DNA from: CAVPTL01 sp963708725 | GTDB lineage: Bacteria > Actinomycetota > Thermoleophilia > Gaiellales > JAICJC01 | Direction: 5' to 3' | Length of the DNA stretch: 64,000 nucleotides | Assembly (NCBI GenBank): GCA_963708725.1 | Contig: CAVPTL010000006.1 | Span: forward strand, 166,542-230,541 | Part shown: one piece after another, positions 7,991 to 16,132 of the stretch | Layout: the number at the start of each line of letters is the position of its first letter | How positions within the stretch are numbered: position 1 is the first letter of the stretch | Translations under genes and position numbers: made by a program | Notes under the pieces: generated by a model | Seen by the model: the letters and a program-made list of their open reading frames with translations, nothing else | Told to the model about the DNA's origin: nothing | The model's database searches: none

Positions 7991-8383
7991 TGGGGCTGGT
8001 TTGTTGCGGTGTTGTGACATTTGGCGGCGGCGGCTGGCGGTGGTGGCCACGATCGCTGCCACGCCGAGGTACACGAAGAAGGTCACGATGCTCTCCCCTG
8101 ACTCGATCCGAAACGAGTAGTACGGCATCGTGAAGAAGTAGTTGAAGGTCAGCGCGCCGACCGCCGCCATCGTGAGCGCGACCCACACCCCGCCGATGGT
8201 CGAGACCAGCACGGGGATCAGCAGCACCAGCGCGATGGTTCCGGTGTTGAGCCGGTCGCGGAACGGTACCAGCGCCACCGATAGGGCCGCCAGAACTGCA
8301 ATCGCAGGAATCACACCGGACATCGCCCGGCTGAGCGTGTCGATCTCCGGTGGCGTCACGTGGTCGTTGGTGTCGTTTCGCAT
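7988..8383 (-). CDS. Stand-alone DUF4118 (KdpD-type) membrane protein
   Basis: A 131-aa protein with four hydrophobic segments (~22-42, 46-65, 68-88, 98-118) and the motif NYFFTMPYYSFRI, matching the DUF4118 membrane domain found in KdpD (compare NWFFLPPVHSFTL in the kinase at 14682). It has no kinase or sensor domain. It is divergent from the kdp operon, with about 140 bp between them, and so may be co-regulated and pair with the split KdpD system. Its stop codon lies in the palindrome at 7960-7990. Function is inferred only from the domain and place. Confidence 0.7.
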   Translation of the reverse strand: MRNDTNDHVTPPEIDTLSRAMSGVIPAIAVLAALSVALVPFRDRLNTGTIALVLLIPVLVSTIGGVWVALTMAAVGALTFNYFFTMPYYSFRIESGESIVTFFVYLGVAAIVATTASRRRQMSQHRNKPAP

Positions 8384-8433
8384 GCCCCGAGACTATCGCC
8401 TCTTGCGCGCGGCACTTAGCGATTTCAGGGTTT

Positions 8434-8460
8434 CTTAAGGCACACAGTTATGACCTTAAG
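8434..8460. promoter_or_regulatory. Inverted repeat in the kdp promoter region
   Basis: CTTAAGG (8434-8440) and CCTTAAG (8454-8460) form a 7-bp inverted repeat with starts 20 bp apart (two helical turns). It lies between the divergent DUF4118 gene and the kdp operon. It is AT-rich against a GC-rich background and is a good candidate operator for a KdpE-like or other potassium-responsive regulator. Which protein binds is not known. Confidence 0.45.
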
Positions 8461-8521
8461 GGGGCCTTCAGATCGCCAAACCTACACTCGCTTCATAACG
8501 TTTCAAAACTCGAGGTGAGTA

Positions 8522-8605
8522 ATGTTGGATGTGTATTCAGTGGTGCTGATGGTGGGCGTGCTTGCAGCCATGGTGGGGCTCGTCTGGGCCTTGGAGCGAG
8601 TGTGA
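8522..8605 (+). CDS. 27-aa single-span membrane micro-protein at the head of the kdp operon
   Basis: The ORF reads MLDVYSVVLMVGVLAAMVGL followed by VWALERV. It is one hydrophobic helix with a charged C-terminal tail, the same size and layout as KdpF. GAGGTGA is 4 nt upstream of the ATG, and its stop overlaps the next start (TGATG). It is not a recognised kdp subunit. It might be a second KdpF-like peptide stabilising the complex, or a leader peptide. Confidence 0.6.
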   Translation: MLDVYSVVLMVGVLAAMVGLVWALERV

Positions 8606-8694
8606 TGAGCGCGGGAAGTGTCTTTGGACTGGTGATATCGATCGCCGCGTTTCTCTACCTCTCCTACGCGCTTTTTCGGGGTGAGAACCTGTGA
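8605..8694 (+). CDS. kdpF: KdpF, small subunit of the potassium-transporting ATPase
   Basis: A 29-aa membrane peptide with the typical KdpF end YLSYALFRGENL (compare the Y-L-x-Y-A-L-x-R-P/G-E pattern of the family). It stabilises the KdpABC complex in the membrane. Its ATG overlaps the stop of the preceding micro-protein and its TGA overlaps the GTG start of kdpA, so the three are probably translated together. Confidence 0.8.
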   Translation: MSAGSVFGLVISIAAFLYLSYALFRGENL

Positions 8695-10421
8695 CCACTC
8701 TGGGCGTCTTGCAGATCGCCGTCTTTCTGGTGATTCTCACCGTTGCGGCGCGCTGGTTTGGCAGCTACATGGCGTGGGTGTACTTCTCGGCCGGGCCGCG
8801 CTCCACGCGCGTGCTCGGGGCCGGCGAGCGCGGGCTGCTGCGGCTGTTGCGGATCGACCGCGACCACGAGGAGCAGACGTGGCAGGGGTACTCGGTCAGC
8901 GTGATCGCCGTCAGCCTCGTGTTTGTGCTCGCGCTGTACGTGCAGTTGCGAATCCAAAACCACCTGCCGTTGAACCCTGACGGCCTGCCGTCGGTGAACG
9001 CCGGACTCGCCTTCAACACCGCAACCAGCTTCCTCACCAATACCAACTGGCAGTACTACGCGGGTGAGTCGACCATGTCCTACCTCACCCAGATGGCTGG
9101 GCTGGCGGTACAGAACTTCATCTCGGCCGCGGTGGGGATGGCGGTACTGGCCGCGGTCATCCGCGGATTCTCACATCGAGACCTTCACACACTGGGGAAC
9201 TTTTGGGTGGATCTGTACCGGTCGCTGGTCTTCATCCTGTTGCCGATAGCCGTGGTGGGGGCGATCGTGCTGGTGTCCCAGGGAGTGCCCGACACCTTCT
9301 CGGGGCACGCCGTGGTGCACACGCTCCAGGGCGGCACGCAAGACATCGCCCGCGGACCGGTTGCCTCCCAGGTCGCGATCAAGCACCTCGGCACCAACGG
9401 CGGCGGGTTCTTCAACGCCAACTCGGCCACGCCGTTTGAGAGTCCGACGAGCTTCACCGGCTACCTCGAGCTGTTTCTCGAGCTGCTGATCCCGTTTGGG
9501 TCGATCTTCATGTTCGGACGGGCGATCAACGCCATGCGACATGCCTGGACGATCTTTGCGGCGGTCGCGGTGATCTTTGTGATCGGCATCGCGATCAACG
9601 TCCCATCCGAGCAGCAGGGCTCGGCGGCACTGCAACGTGCGCACGTCGGCACCAGCGCCACCGCGACACAGAGCGGCGGCAACATGGAGGGCAAAGAGGT
9701 GCGCTACGGGCTGGCCGAGACCGGAGTCTTCACCGTCGGCACGACCAACACTTCGACCGGCGCGGTGGTCGCGAGCCATGACTCGATGACGCCCCTCGGT
9801 GGCGCGGTCGCGCTGGTCGATATCTTCATGGGTGAGATCACCCCGGGAGGCGTGGGGGTGGGAATGAACGGGATGCTGCTCTACATCATCCTTGCGGTCT
9901 TCATTGCGGGTCTGATGGTGGGACGCACGCCTGAATATCTCGGCAAGAAGATCGACGCCAAACAGATCAAGCTCGCGCTCGTCGGGACGGTGTTCGTGCC
10001 AGTCATCGTGCTCGTGATGACTGCAATCGCGGTCGCGACCCACGCCGGGCTGATCTCGATGTACAACACCAGCGCGCATGGGTTCAGCGAAGCGCTGTAT
10101 GCCTATACGTCGCAGGGCAATAACAACGGCAGCGCGTTTGCTGGATACACCGGCGGACTGGGATACAACCTCGCCGACTACATGGGTGGCGTCGGCATGA
10201 TGCTCGGCCGCTTTGTCCTCATCATCACCACGCTGTGTGTGGCGGGCTCGCTCGCAGGCAAGCGTGTGCACCCCGCCGGTGCCGGCACGTTGCGTAACGA
10301 CACACCGATGTTTGGCGTCATGATCGTCGGCGTCATCATCCTGATCTCAGCGCTCACGATCCTGCCCGCCCTCGCGTTGGGCCCGCTCGTGGAGCAGCTT
10401 TCAAACGGGAGGTTGTTCTAA
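8691..10421 (+). CDS. kdpA: KdpA, potassium-binding and translocating subunit
   Basis: A 576-aa membrane protein with about ten membrane helices. It carries the selectivity-filter-like loops of KdpA, including TNTNWQYYAGE (~117-127), LGTNGGGFFNANSATPFE and NNNGSAFAGY. It forms the high-affinity K+ pore of the P-type ATPase KdpFABC. Length is close to the family norm (about 560). GTG start overlaps kdpF's stop. It is followed directly by kdpC, not kdpB. Confidence 0.96.
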   Translation: MTTLGVLQIAVFLVILTVAARWFGSYMAWVYFSAGPRSTRVLGAGERGLLRLLRIDRDHEEQTWQGYSVSVIAVSLVFVLALYVQLRIQNHLPLNPDGLPSVNAGLAFNTATSFLTNTNWQYYAGESTMSYLTQMAGLAVQNFISAAVGMAVLAAVIRGFSHRDLHTLGNFWVDLYRSLVFILLPIAVVGAIVLVSQGVPDTFSGHAVVHTLQGGTQDIARGPVASQVAIKHLGTNGGGFFNANSATPFESPTSFTGYLELFLELLIPFGSIFMFGRAINAMRHAWTIFAAVAVIFVIGIAINVPSEQQGSAALQRAHVGTSATATQSGGNMEGKEVRYGLAETGVFTVGTTNTSTGAVVASHDSMTPLGGAVALVDIFMGEITPGGVGVGMNGMLLYIILAVFIAGLMVGRTPEYLGKKIDAKQIKLALVGTVFVPVIVLVMTAIAVATHAGLISMYNTSAHGFSEALYAYTSQGNNNGSAFAGYTGGLGYNLADYMGGVGMMLGRFVLIITTLCVAGSLAGKRVHPAGAGTLRNDTPMFGVMIVGVIILISALTILPALALGPLVEQLSNGRLF

Positions 10422-11009
10422 ATGGCTGTCGAGCTACGCCGCTCGCTGATCGTGGTCATCCTGAGTGTGATCGCGTTCGGGCTGGTGTATCCAGTCGCGA
10501 TGCTCCTGGTCTCTCAGGTGGCGTTTTCGTCGCAGGCCAATGGCAGTCTGATCACCGACAACGGTCGCACCGTCGGCTCGTCGCTGATCGCGCAGGGGTT
10601 CAGCAAGCCTCAGTACTTTCTCGAGCGACCGTCGGCCACCAGCCCGTCGTATAACGCCATGGCGACAGGTGGATCGAACCTCGGCCCCAACAGCGCGTCG
10701 CTCTACAAGACGATCAAGCAGCGAGTGGCCGCGATCCTCAAGCTCGAGGGCCCGTACAACCCGGGTCTGAAAGCCGCCGACATCCCCAGCGATGCGGTCA
10801 CCGCGTCGTTCTCGGGGGTCGATCCCGAGATCTCACAGGCCTACGCAAACCTCCAGGCCCCGCGAGTGGCGGCGGTACGACACCTCCCGCTCGCAACGGT
10901 CAAGACCCTGATCGCCAAACACACCGACGGACGGTTTCTCGGGCTGTTTGGTGAGCCAGGCGTGAATGTCCTTGAACTCAACCTTGCACTCGATCGGACT
11001 CAGCAATGA
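10422..11009 (+). CDS. kdpC: KdpC, accessory subunit of the potassium ATPase
   Basis: A 195-aa protein with one N-terminal membrane helix (~10-30) and a large outside domain. It has the KdpC signatures GSSLIAQGFSKPQYFLERPSA and VDPEISQAYANLQAPRVA, and a C-terminal FGEPGVNVLELNLALD. KdpC helps KdpB bind ATP. It starts immediately after kdpA's stop and overlaps kdpB's start (ATGA). Its position between kdpA and kdpB is unlike the common kdpABC order. Confidence 0.95.
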   Translation: MAVELRRSLIVVILSVIAFGLVYPVAMLLVSQVAFSSQANGSLITDNGRTVGSSLIAQGFSKPQYFLERPSATSPSYNAMATGGSNLGPNSASLYKTIKQRVAAILKLEGPYNPGLKAADIPSDAVTASFSGVDPEISQAYANLQAPRVAAVRHLPLATVKTLIAKHTDGRFLGLFGEPGVNVLELNLALDRTQQ

Positions 11010-13111
11010 CAGAAACCCTGCAGGCACCAATGCCGCCACTCTCCGGCGGGCAGGATGCACGACGGCCGGCAAAGCTCTTCACCCGCGAGATCGTCGTCCA
11101 GGCGACGATTGACTCGCTGCGAAAGCTCGACCCTCGCCACCAGATACATAACCCGGTGATGTTCATCGTCGAGGTCGGCTCGGCGATCACCACCGCAATC
11201 GCGCTTCTGGCGGCGTTTCGTGGCCAGGGGCACACGCTGTGGTTCACCGCGACCGTGTCGTTTTGGCTGTGGCTCACGGTGATCTTCGCGAACATCGCAG
11301 AGGCGGTTGCAGAGGGCCGGGGCAAGGCCCAGGCAGACACGCTTCGCGCCACACGCACCACGACGCTCGCACGCCGCCGCAGCGAAAGCGGCGCGATCGA
11401 GGAGGTCGCGGCTTCCGAGCTTCAGCGAGGCGACCGCGTGCTCGTGGTCGCCGGCGAGGTGATTCCCGCCGACGGTGACGTGGTCGAGGGCGCCGGCTCG
11501 GTGGATGAGTCGGCCATCACCGGCGAATCCGCTCCGGTGATTCGCGAGGCCGGTGGCGATCGCTCAGCCGTAACCGGTGGAACCAGGCTACTTTCCGACG
11601 AGCTCGTGGTGCTGGTGACCCAGGAACCGGGCAAGTCGTTCCTTGATCGGATGATCACTCTGGTCGAGGGGGCGGAGCGTCGCAAGACTCCCAACGAGAT
11701 CGCTCTCAACATCCTGTTGGCGGGCTTGACGATCGTGTTCGTGGTCGCGTGTGCCACGTTGGCGCCGTTCGCTTCGTATGCCCACACGGGACTCTCGACG
11801 ACCGTCCTGATTGCGCTTTTGATCGCGTTGATCCCCACCACGATCGGGGCGCTGCTCTCGTGCATCGGGATCGCTGGGATGGACCGGCTGGTGCGCCGAA
11901 ACGTGCTGGCGATGTCGGGCCGAGCGGTCGAGGCTGCCGGCGACATCGACGTGCTGCTGCTCGACAAGACCGGCACGATCACACTCGGAAACCGCCAGGC
12001 ATCGGAGTTCATACCCGCCGACGGGGTGGGGGAGCACGATCTGGCCGAGGCCGCCCAGCTGGCGTCGCTCGCCGACGAGACGCCGGAGGGCCGTTCGATC
12101 GTCGTTTTGGCCAAGCAGTACGGGATCCGCGAACACGAGCTCGCACAGATGGAGGCCGAGTTCATCTCCTTCACCGCACAGACGCGGATGAGCGGTGTCG
12201 ACGTCAACGGCGCCCACATCCGCAAGGGCGCACCGGACGCGATCCAGGAGTTCGTGGAGGCAAACGGCGGGCAGTTCCCGGCACAGGTGCGCGACGCCGT
12301 CCAGCGGGTGGCGTCCAGTGGCGGGACTCCGCTGGTGGTCGCGCGTGACAACTTCGTGCTCGGCGTGATCCACCTCAAGGACATCGTCAAGGGCGGTATC
12401 AAGGAACGGTTCGAGGAGCTTCGAAACATGGGCATCCGCACCGTCATGATCACCGGCGACAACCCCGTGACTGCGGCCGTGATCGCCGAGGAGGCCGGGG
12501 TCGATGACTTCCTCGCGCAAGCCACGCCCGAGGCCAAGATGGCGCTGATCGAGGAGGAGCAGGCCAAGGGCAGGATGGTGGCGATGACCGGCGACGGCAC
12601 CAATGACGCTCCCGCGCTGGCGAAGGCCGACGTGGGAGTCGCGATGAACACCGGCACCCAGGCCGCCAAGGAAGCCGGGAACATGATCGATCTGGACTCC
12701 AACCCGACCAAGCTGATCGAAATCGTCGAGGTCGGAAAGCAGCTTCTGATCACGCGCGGGTCGCTGACCACATTTTCGATCGCAAACGACGTGGCCAAAT
12801 ACTTCGCGATCCTGCCGGCGATGTTCGCCTACACCTACGCCGCCAAGCCGGGCGAGCACGGCCCGCTTTGGACGATCAACGTCATGCACCTCGGCACCCC
12901 TGCCAGCGCGATCATCTCGGCGGTGATTTTCAACGCGCTCGTGATCCCGTTTCTGATCCCGCTGTCGCTTCGCGGCGTGCGATACCGCGCGGTCGGTGCA
13001 ACCGCATTGCTTCGCAGAAATCTCCTGGTGTACGGGCTGGGTGGGATGATTTTGCCGTTCATCGGCATCAAGCTGATCGATCTGGTCGTCCACAACCTGC
13101 TGGGCGCCTGA
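11006..13111 (+). CDS. kdpB: KdpB, P-type ATPase catalytic subunit
   Basis: A 701-aa P-type ATPase. Asp320 in DKTGTI is the phosphorylated residue. AITGESAPV (~170) is the actuator-domain loop, whose Ser in E. coli KdpB is the site of inhibitory phosphorylation and is kept here. MTGDGTNDAPALAKADVG is the hinge/Mg site, and KGAPDAIQ belongs to the nucleotide domain. It hydrolyses ATP to drive K+ through KdpA. It overlaps kdpC by 4 nt and is followed without a gap by the KdpD sensor gene. Confidence 0.97.
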   Translation: MTETLQAPMPPLSGGQDARRPAKLFTREIVVQATIDSLRKLDPRHQIHNPVMFIVEVGSAITTAIALLAAFRGQGHTLWFTATVSFWLWLTVIFANIAEAVAEGRGKAQADTLRATRTTTLARRRSESGAIEEVAASELQRGDRVLVVAGEVIPADGDVVEGAGSVDESAITGESAPVIREAGGDRSAVTGGTRLLSDELVVLVTQEPGKSFLDRMITLVEGAERRKTPNEIALNILLAGLTIVFVVACATLAPFASYAHTGLSTTVLIALLIALIPTTIGALLSCIGIAGMDRLVRRNVLAMSGRAVEAAGDIDVLLLDKTGTITLGNRQASEFIPADGVGEHDLAEAAQLASLADETPEGRSIVVLAKQYGIREHELAQMEAEFISFTAQTRMSGVDVNGAHIRKGAPDAIQEFVEANGGQFPAQVRDAVQRVASSGGTPLVVARDNFVLGVIHLKDIVKGGIKERFEELRNMGIRTVMITGDNPVTAAVIAEEAGVDDFLAQATPEAKMALIEEEQAKGRMVAMTGDGTNDAPALAKADVGVAMNTGTQAAKEAGNMIDLDSNPTKLIEIVEVGKQLLITRGSLTTFSIANDVAKYFAILPAMFAYTYAAKPGEHGPLWTINVMHLGTPASAIISAVIFNALVIPFLIPLSLRGVRYRAVGATALLRRNLLVYGLGGMILPFIGIKLIDLVVHNLLGA

Positions 13112-14221
13112 GTGGGGGAGGCGGAAACCCGCCGCGGCCACCATCGGATCCTGCTCGGCGCGGCTGCCGGAGTCGGGAAGACGTATCGCATGTTGCTGGA
13201 GGGCCAGCAGGCGGCCGACGGCGGGATTGACGTCGTCATCGGCTACCTCGAACCGCACGATCGCAAGGACACGATCGCTGCCGCCGCGGGCCTTGAACAG
13301 GTGCCGCGCCGAGGCGTCCAGGACGCCGGCGTCGGGCTCGAGGAGATGGATCTGGACGCGGTGCTGCGGCGCGTCCCCGAGCTGGCGTTGATCGACGAGC
13401 TCGCGCATACCAACGCGCCGGGTGGGCGAAACGTCAAGCGCTACGAGGACGTCGCCGAGGTGCTCGCGGCGGGAATCGACGTGATCTCGACCGTCAACAT
13501 CCAGCACCTCGAGAGCCTCAACGACGTGATCTTCGAGGTCACCGGGGTGCGGGTGCGAGAGACGTTTCCCGACAGCGTCCTGGACGACGCCGACGAGGTG
13601 GTGTTGGTCGACCTCACGCCGGAGGAGCTGCGCGACCGGATCCGGGCAGGCAAGGTGTACCCGGCTGATCGGGTGGACACCGCCCTTTCGAACTTCTTCA
13701 AGGCCGACCGGCTCTCGTCACTTCGGCAGCTGGCCCTGCGAGAGGTGGCCGAGGACATCCAGTCTCGGACATCGCCGCCGCCCACCCCCGGCGATCCGAC
13801 TCCTCAGCTGGTGCGCGAGCGGATTCTCGTTCTGGTTGAGCCGCGACCGGCAGCGCAGCGGCTGATGCGCCGGGCGTGGCGCTCGGGGCAGCGCCTGGGC
13901 GCCATCGACATCGACGCGCTGTGGGCGCATAAGCCGGGCGTGACGCTGGCCGACGACGAGCGGGTGGCGCTGGCGGCGCTGCGCCGGCTTGCCGTCCTGC
14001 TGGGCATCCACTTCCTCGAGGAGGAGGATCCCGAGCCGACCCGGGCGGTCGCGCGGGTGGCCGAGGACAGGGGCAGCACGTACGTGTTTCTCGACGCTCC
14101 GGCCGAGGGCCGGCTCGATCGGTTGCTCGGGCGTTCGCCGCTGCAGCGCCTGGTCGAGGCCCTGCCGGGGATCGACATCCGGCTGTGCGCCGACCGCAGC
14201 CGTCGCAGGCGGGCCGTCTGA
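13112..14221 (+). CDS. kdpD: KdpD N-terminal sensor domain as a separate protein
   Basis: A 369-aa protein. Residues ~9-215 are the KdpD osmosensitive domain with Walker A GAAAGVGKT and the Walker-B-like LALIDELAHTNAPG. Residues ~228-365 are a universal-stress-protein-like fold. In E. coli these are joined to the membrane and kinase parts in one ~900-aa protein; here the gene stops after the USP part. Start GTG directly follows kdpB's stop. The missing kinase half is encoded two genes later (14682). The three products probably act as one sensor. Confidence 0.85.
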   Translation: MGEAETRRGHHRILLGAAAGVGKTYRMLLEGQQAADGGIDVVIGYLEPHDRKDTIAAAAGLEQVPRRGVQDAGVGLEEMDLDAVLRRVPELALIDELAHTNAPGGRNVKRYEDVAEVLAAGIDVISTVNIQHLESLNDVIFEVTGVRVRETFPDSVLDDADEVVLVDLTPEELRDRIRAGKVYPADRVDTALSNFFKADRLSSLRQLALREVAEDIQSRTSPPPTPGDPTPQLVRERILVLVEPRPAAQRLMRRAWRSGQRLGAIDIDALWAHKPGVTLADDERVALAALRRLAVLLGIHFLEEEDPEPTRAVARVAEDRGSTYVFLDAPAEGRLDRLLGRSPLQRLVEALPGIDIRLCADRSRRRRAV

Positions 14222-14685
14222 TGCACTGGTTCTGGGGAAGGCGACGGCCGCCGCACAACTCTGGACGCCGGATTCTGGTCGCATTCTCAGACGGTCAGCT
14301 GGATCGGGTGGTGCTGAATGCGGCGCTTCGGATCGCTCGGGCCGAGGACGCGACTCTCGTGCCCGCCTACCTGATCGTCGTGCCGCTGACCTACCCGATG
14401 GACAGTCCTCTTCACGACCAGGTGGAGGCGGCGCTGCCGATTCTCGAGACGGTCGAGGACGAGGCGGGACGGGCCGGCATCGCTGTGGACGCGCGGATGG
14501 AACGTGGGCGGTCGCTGCGCGACGCGCTCACCCGGCTTTGGTCGGTGGAGGAGTTTCATCGAGTGATTCTGCCGGCGTCGACCAACGGCAACCACGGATT
14601 CGGTGAGCGCGACCTGGCGTGGGCGTTGACTCACGCCCCGACCGAGATGCTGGTTCTGCGGCCCGCCCCGGAGGAGGTGCCATGA
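14221..14685 (+). CDS. Universal stress protein-like protein of the kdp locus
   Basis: A 154-aa protein. After a basic start (MHWFWGRRRPP) comes a USP-like alpha/beta fold (RRILVAFSDGQLDRVVLNAAL; C-terminal TEMLVLRPAP). KdpD proteins carry a USP domain between sensor and membrane parts, so this is probably a split-off or duplicated piece of that sensor. ATG overlaps the stop of the previous gene (TGATG) and its end overlaps the next start (ATGA), indicating tight coupling. Confidence 0.7.
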   Translation: MHWFWGRRRPPHNSGRRILVAFSDGQLDRVVLNAALRIARAEDATLVPAYLIVVPLTYPMDSPLHDQVEAALPILETVEDEAGRAGIAVDARMERGRSLRDALTRLWSVEEFHRVILPASTNGNHGFGERDLAWALTHAPTEMLVLRPAPEEVP

Positions 14686-16034
14686 CCCGCCGGCACGTTG
14701 TTGCGGTGCTCTCGAGCGTGTTGGCCGTGACCGCGGCCACCCTGGCGGTCGCTGTGCTGAAGGACATCGCACCGGTCGTCAGCCTTGGGGTGCTGTACGT
14801 CCTTGCGGTGCTGCCGATTGCGGTGGCATTCGGTCTCGGCTACTCGGTGGTGGTGTCGGTGGCGAGCATGCTTGCCTTCAACTGGTTCTTCTTGCCGCCG
14901 GTGCACTCGTTCACCCTGGCTGATTCACGTAACTGGGTGGTGCTGGCGGTGTTCGTCATGACCGCGGTGGTGGTGAGCGTGCAGGCCTCACGATCGCGCG
15001 GGCGGGCGGTGGCGGCCGAGCAACGAGAGCTGGAGACGGCGACCATCGCTCGGCTGGCCACGTCGCTGCTTGGGGGAGACACCCTCAGCGACCGGCTCGG
15101 TGACCTCTCGCGCGATACGGCCAGGGTGCTCGACGCCAAACAGGCGCGGATCGAGCTGGGACCTCCGCACCCTGCAGGAGCCGGAGAGTCGCCGCTGCCC
15201 CTGGCGGTCGAGGGCCGGGCGATCGGCACCGTGTACCTCGACGACCACGCGGCGCCCAGCCTCTCGGCGCGGCAGCGGTTCTTGCCGGCGCTCGCCTCCC
15301 TGCTTGCCGTCACGACTGACCGCGAACAACTGTCCGAACGGGCGCTCGAGGCCGACACGCTGCGGCGCAGTGACACCGTCAAGACGGCGGTGCTACGCGC
15401 TGTCAGCCACGATCTGCGAACGCCGATCACCGCGATCAGGATGGCGGTCGAGACGCTGCTGACCGCCGACGACCAGCTCAGCGATGTCGATCGCACCGGT
15501 CTCCTGGACGCGATCCAGATCGAAAGCAACCGTCTCGCCCGGCTGGTCTCGAACCTGCTTGATCTCTCCCGGATTCAGGCGGGTGCGGCCGTTCCGGCCG
15601 CCGAGCTGTGGCCACCCGACGCGCTGGTTGCCCAGGCGATCGGCACGATGGGACACGACGCCGATCGCGTCGAGGTGCGGGTGCCGGCAGATCTGCCGCC
15701 GGTGCGGGTCGATCCGATCCACGCGCAACGGGCGCTCGCGAACCTGCTCGAAAACGCGCTGGCCCACTCGCCGCCGTCAGAGCCGGTGCGGGTGACGGGG
15801 ACGAGCACTCGCCGTGAGGTGATTCTGCGGGTCGTCGATCACGGCCCCGGCATCCCCGTACCCGAACTCGGACGTGTCTTCGAACCGTTCCCGACGGACG
15901 GACACTCCTCGGCGGGTTCCGGCCTGGGGCTTGCAATCGCTCGAGGATTCGCCGAAGCCAACGGCGGAAGGGTCTGGGCAGAATCCGAGGCTGGCCAGGG
16001 CGCCTCCTTCGCCCTCGCCCTCCCAGTGGGGTGA
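14682..16034 (+). CDS. KdpD C-terminal half: DUF4118 sensor histidine kinase
   Basis: A 450-aa membrane kinase. DUF4118 with four helices spans ~7-100 (NWFFLPPVHSFTL), a GAF-like segment ~120-215, HisKA with the phosphate-accepting His in AVSHDLRTPITAIR (~245), and HATPase_c with N-box NLLENALAHS, G1 DHGPGIP and G2 GSGLGLAIARG. GAGGAGG lies 4 nt before ATG 14682. It completes the split KdpD. No response regulator (KdpE) lies next to it, so the partner must be elsewhere. The stop codon TGA is inside the palindromic repeat that follows. Confidence 0.88.
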   Translation: MTRRHVVAVLSSVLAVTAATLAVAVLKDIAPVVSLGVLYVLAVLPIAVAFGLGYSVVVSVASMLAFNWFFLPPVHSFTLADSRNWVVLAVFVMTAVVVSVQASRSRGRAVAAEQRELETATIARLATSLLGGDTLSDRLGDLSRDTARVLDAKQARIELGPPHPAGAGESPLPLAVEGRAIGTVYLDDHAAPSLSARQRFLPALASLLAVTTDREQLSERALEADTLRRSDTVKTAVLRAVSHDLRTPITAIRMAVETLLTADDQLSDVDRTGLLDAIQIESNRLARLVSNLLDLSRIQAGAAVPAAELWPPDALVAQAIGTMGHDADRVEVRVPADLPPVRVDPIHAQRALANLLENALAHSPPSEPVRVTGTSTRREVILRVVDHGPGIPVPELGRVFEPFPTDGHSSAGSGLGLAIARGFAEANGGRVWAESEAGQGASFALALPVG

Positions 16035-16063
16035 ATAAATGGTGCCAGGCACCATTTATTCAC
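16031..16063. repeat. Palindromic repeat, copy 3 (perfect)
   Basis: A 33-bp perfect palindrome with 16-bp arms around a central A, the same core as copy 2 plus a G/C pair at the ends. It contains the stop codon of the KdpD-type kinase (16032-16034) and lies about 70 bp before the oxidoreductase gene. One reading frame of the repeat encodes NKWCQAPFIH, which can appear as a false N-terminus of the next gene. Confidence 0.95.
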
Positions 16064-16120
16064 GGAGCTCTGTTGGCACGCTTCTGTGACACCTCTTCTG
16101 AGATGCGGCACTGCCAAACG

Positions 16121-16126
16121 TATACT
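16121..16126 (+). promoter_or_regulatory. -10 hexamer (leaderless) for the SQR-like gene
   Basis: TATACT ends 6 nt before the GTG at 16133, a strong match with leaderless spacing. It fixes the start there rather than at the GTG inside the repeat. Confidence 0.6.
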
Positions 16127-16132
16127 CGCGAC

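Noticed and set aside
8384..8521. Possible c-di-AMP (ydaO-type) riboswitch before kdp
   Set aside because: The region is too short and none of the known conserved segments could be found by eye.
11588..13507. 639-codon open frame on the - strand
   Set aside because: Antisense to kdpB, with a composition typical of a mirror frame and no ribosome site or motif.
16031..16132. N-terminal extension of the SQR-like protein beginning NKWCQAPFIH
   Set aside because: The extension is coded by the palindromic repeat and the promoter region; the TATACT box fixes the start at 16133.
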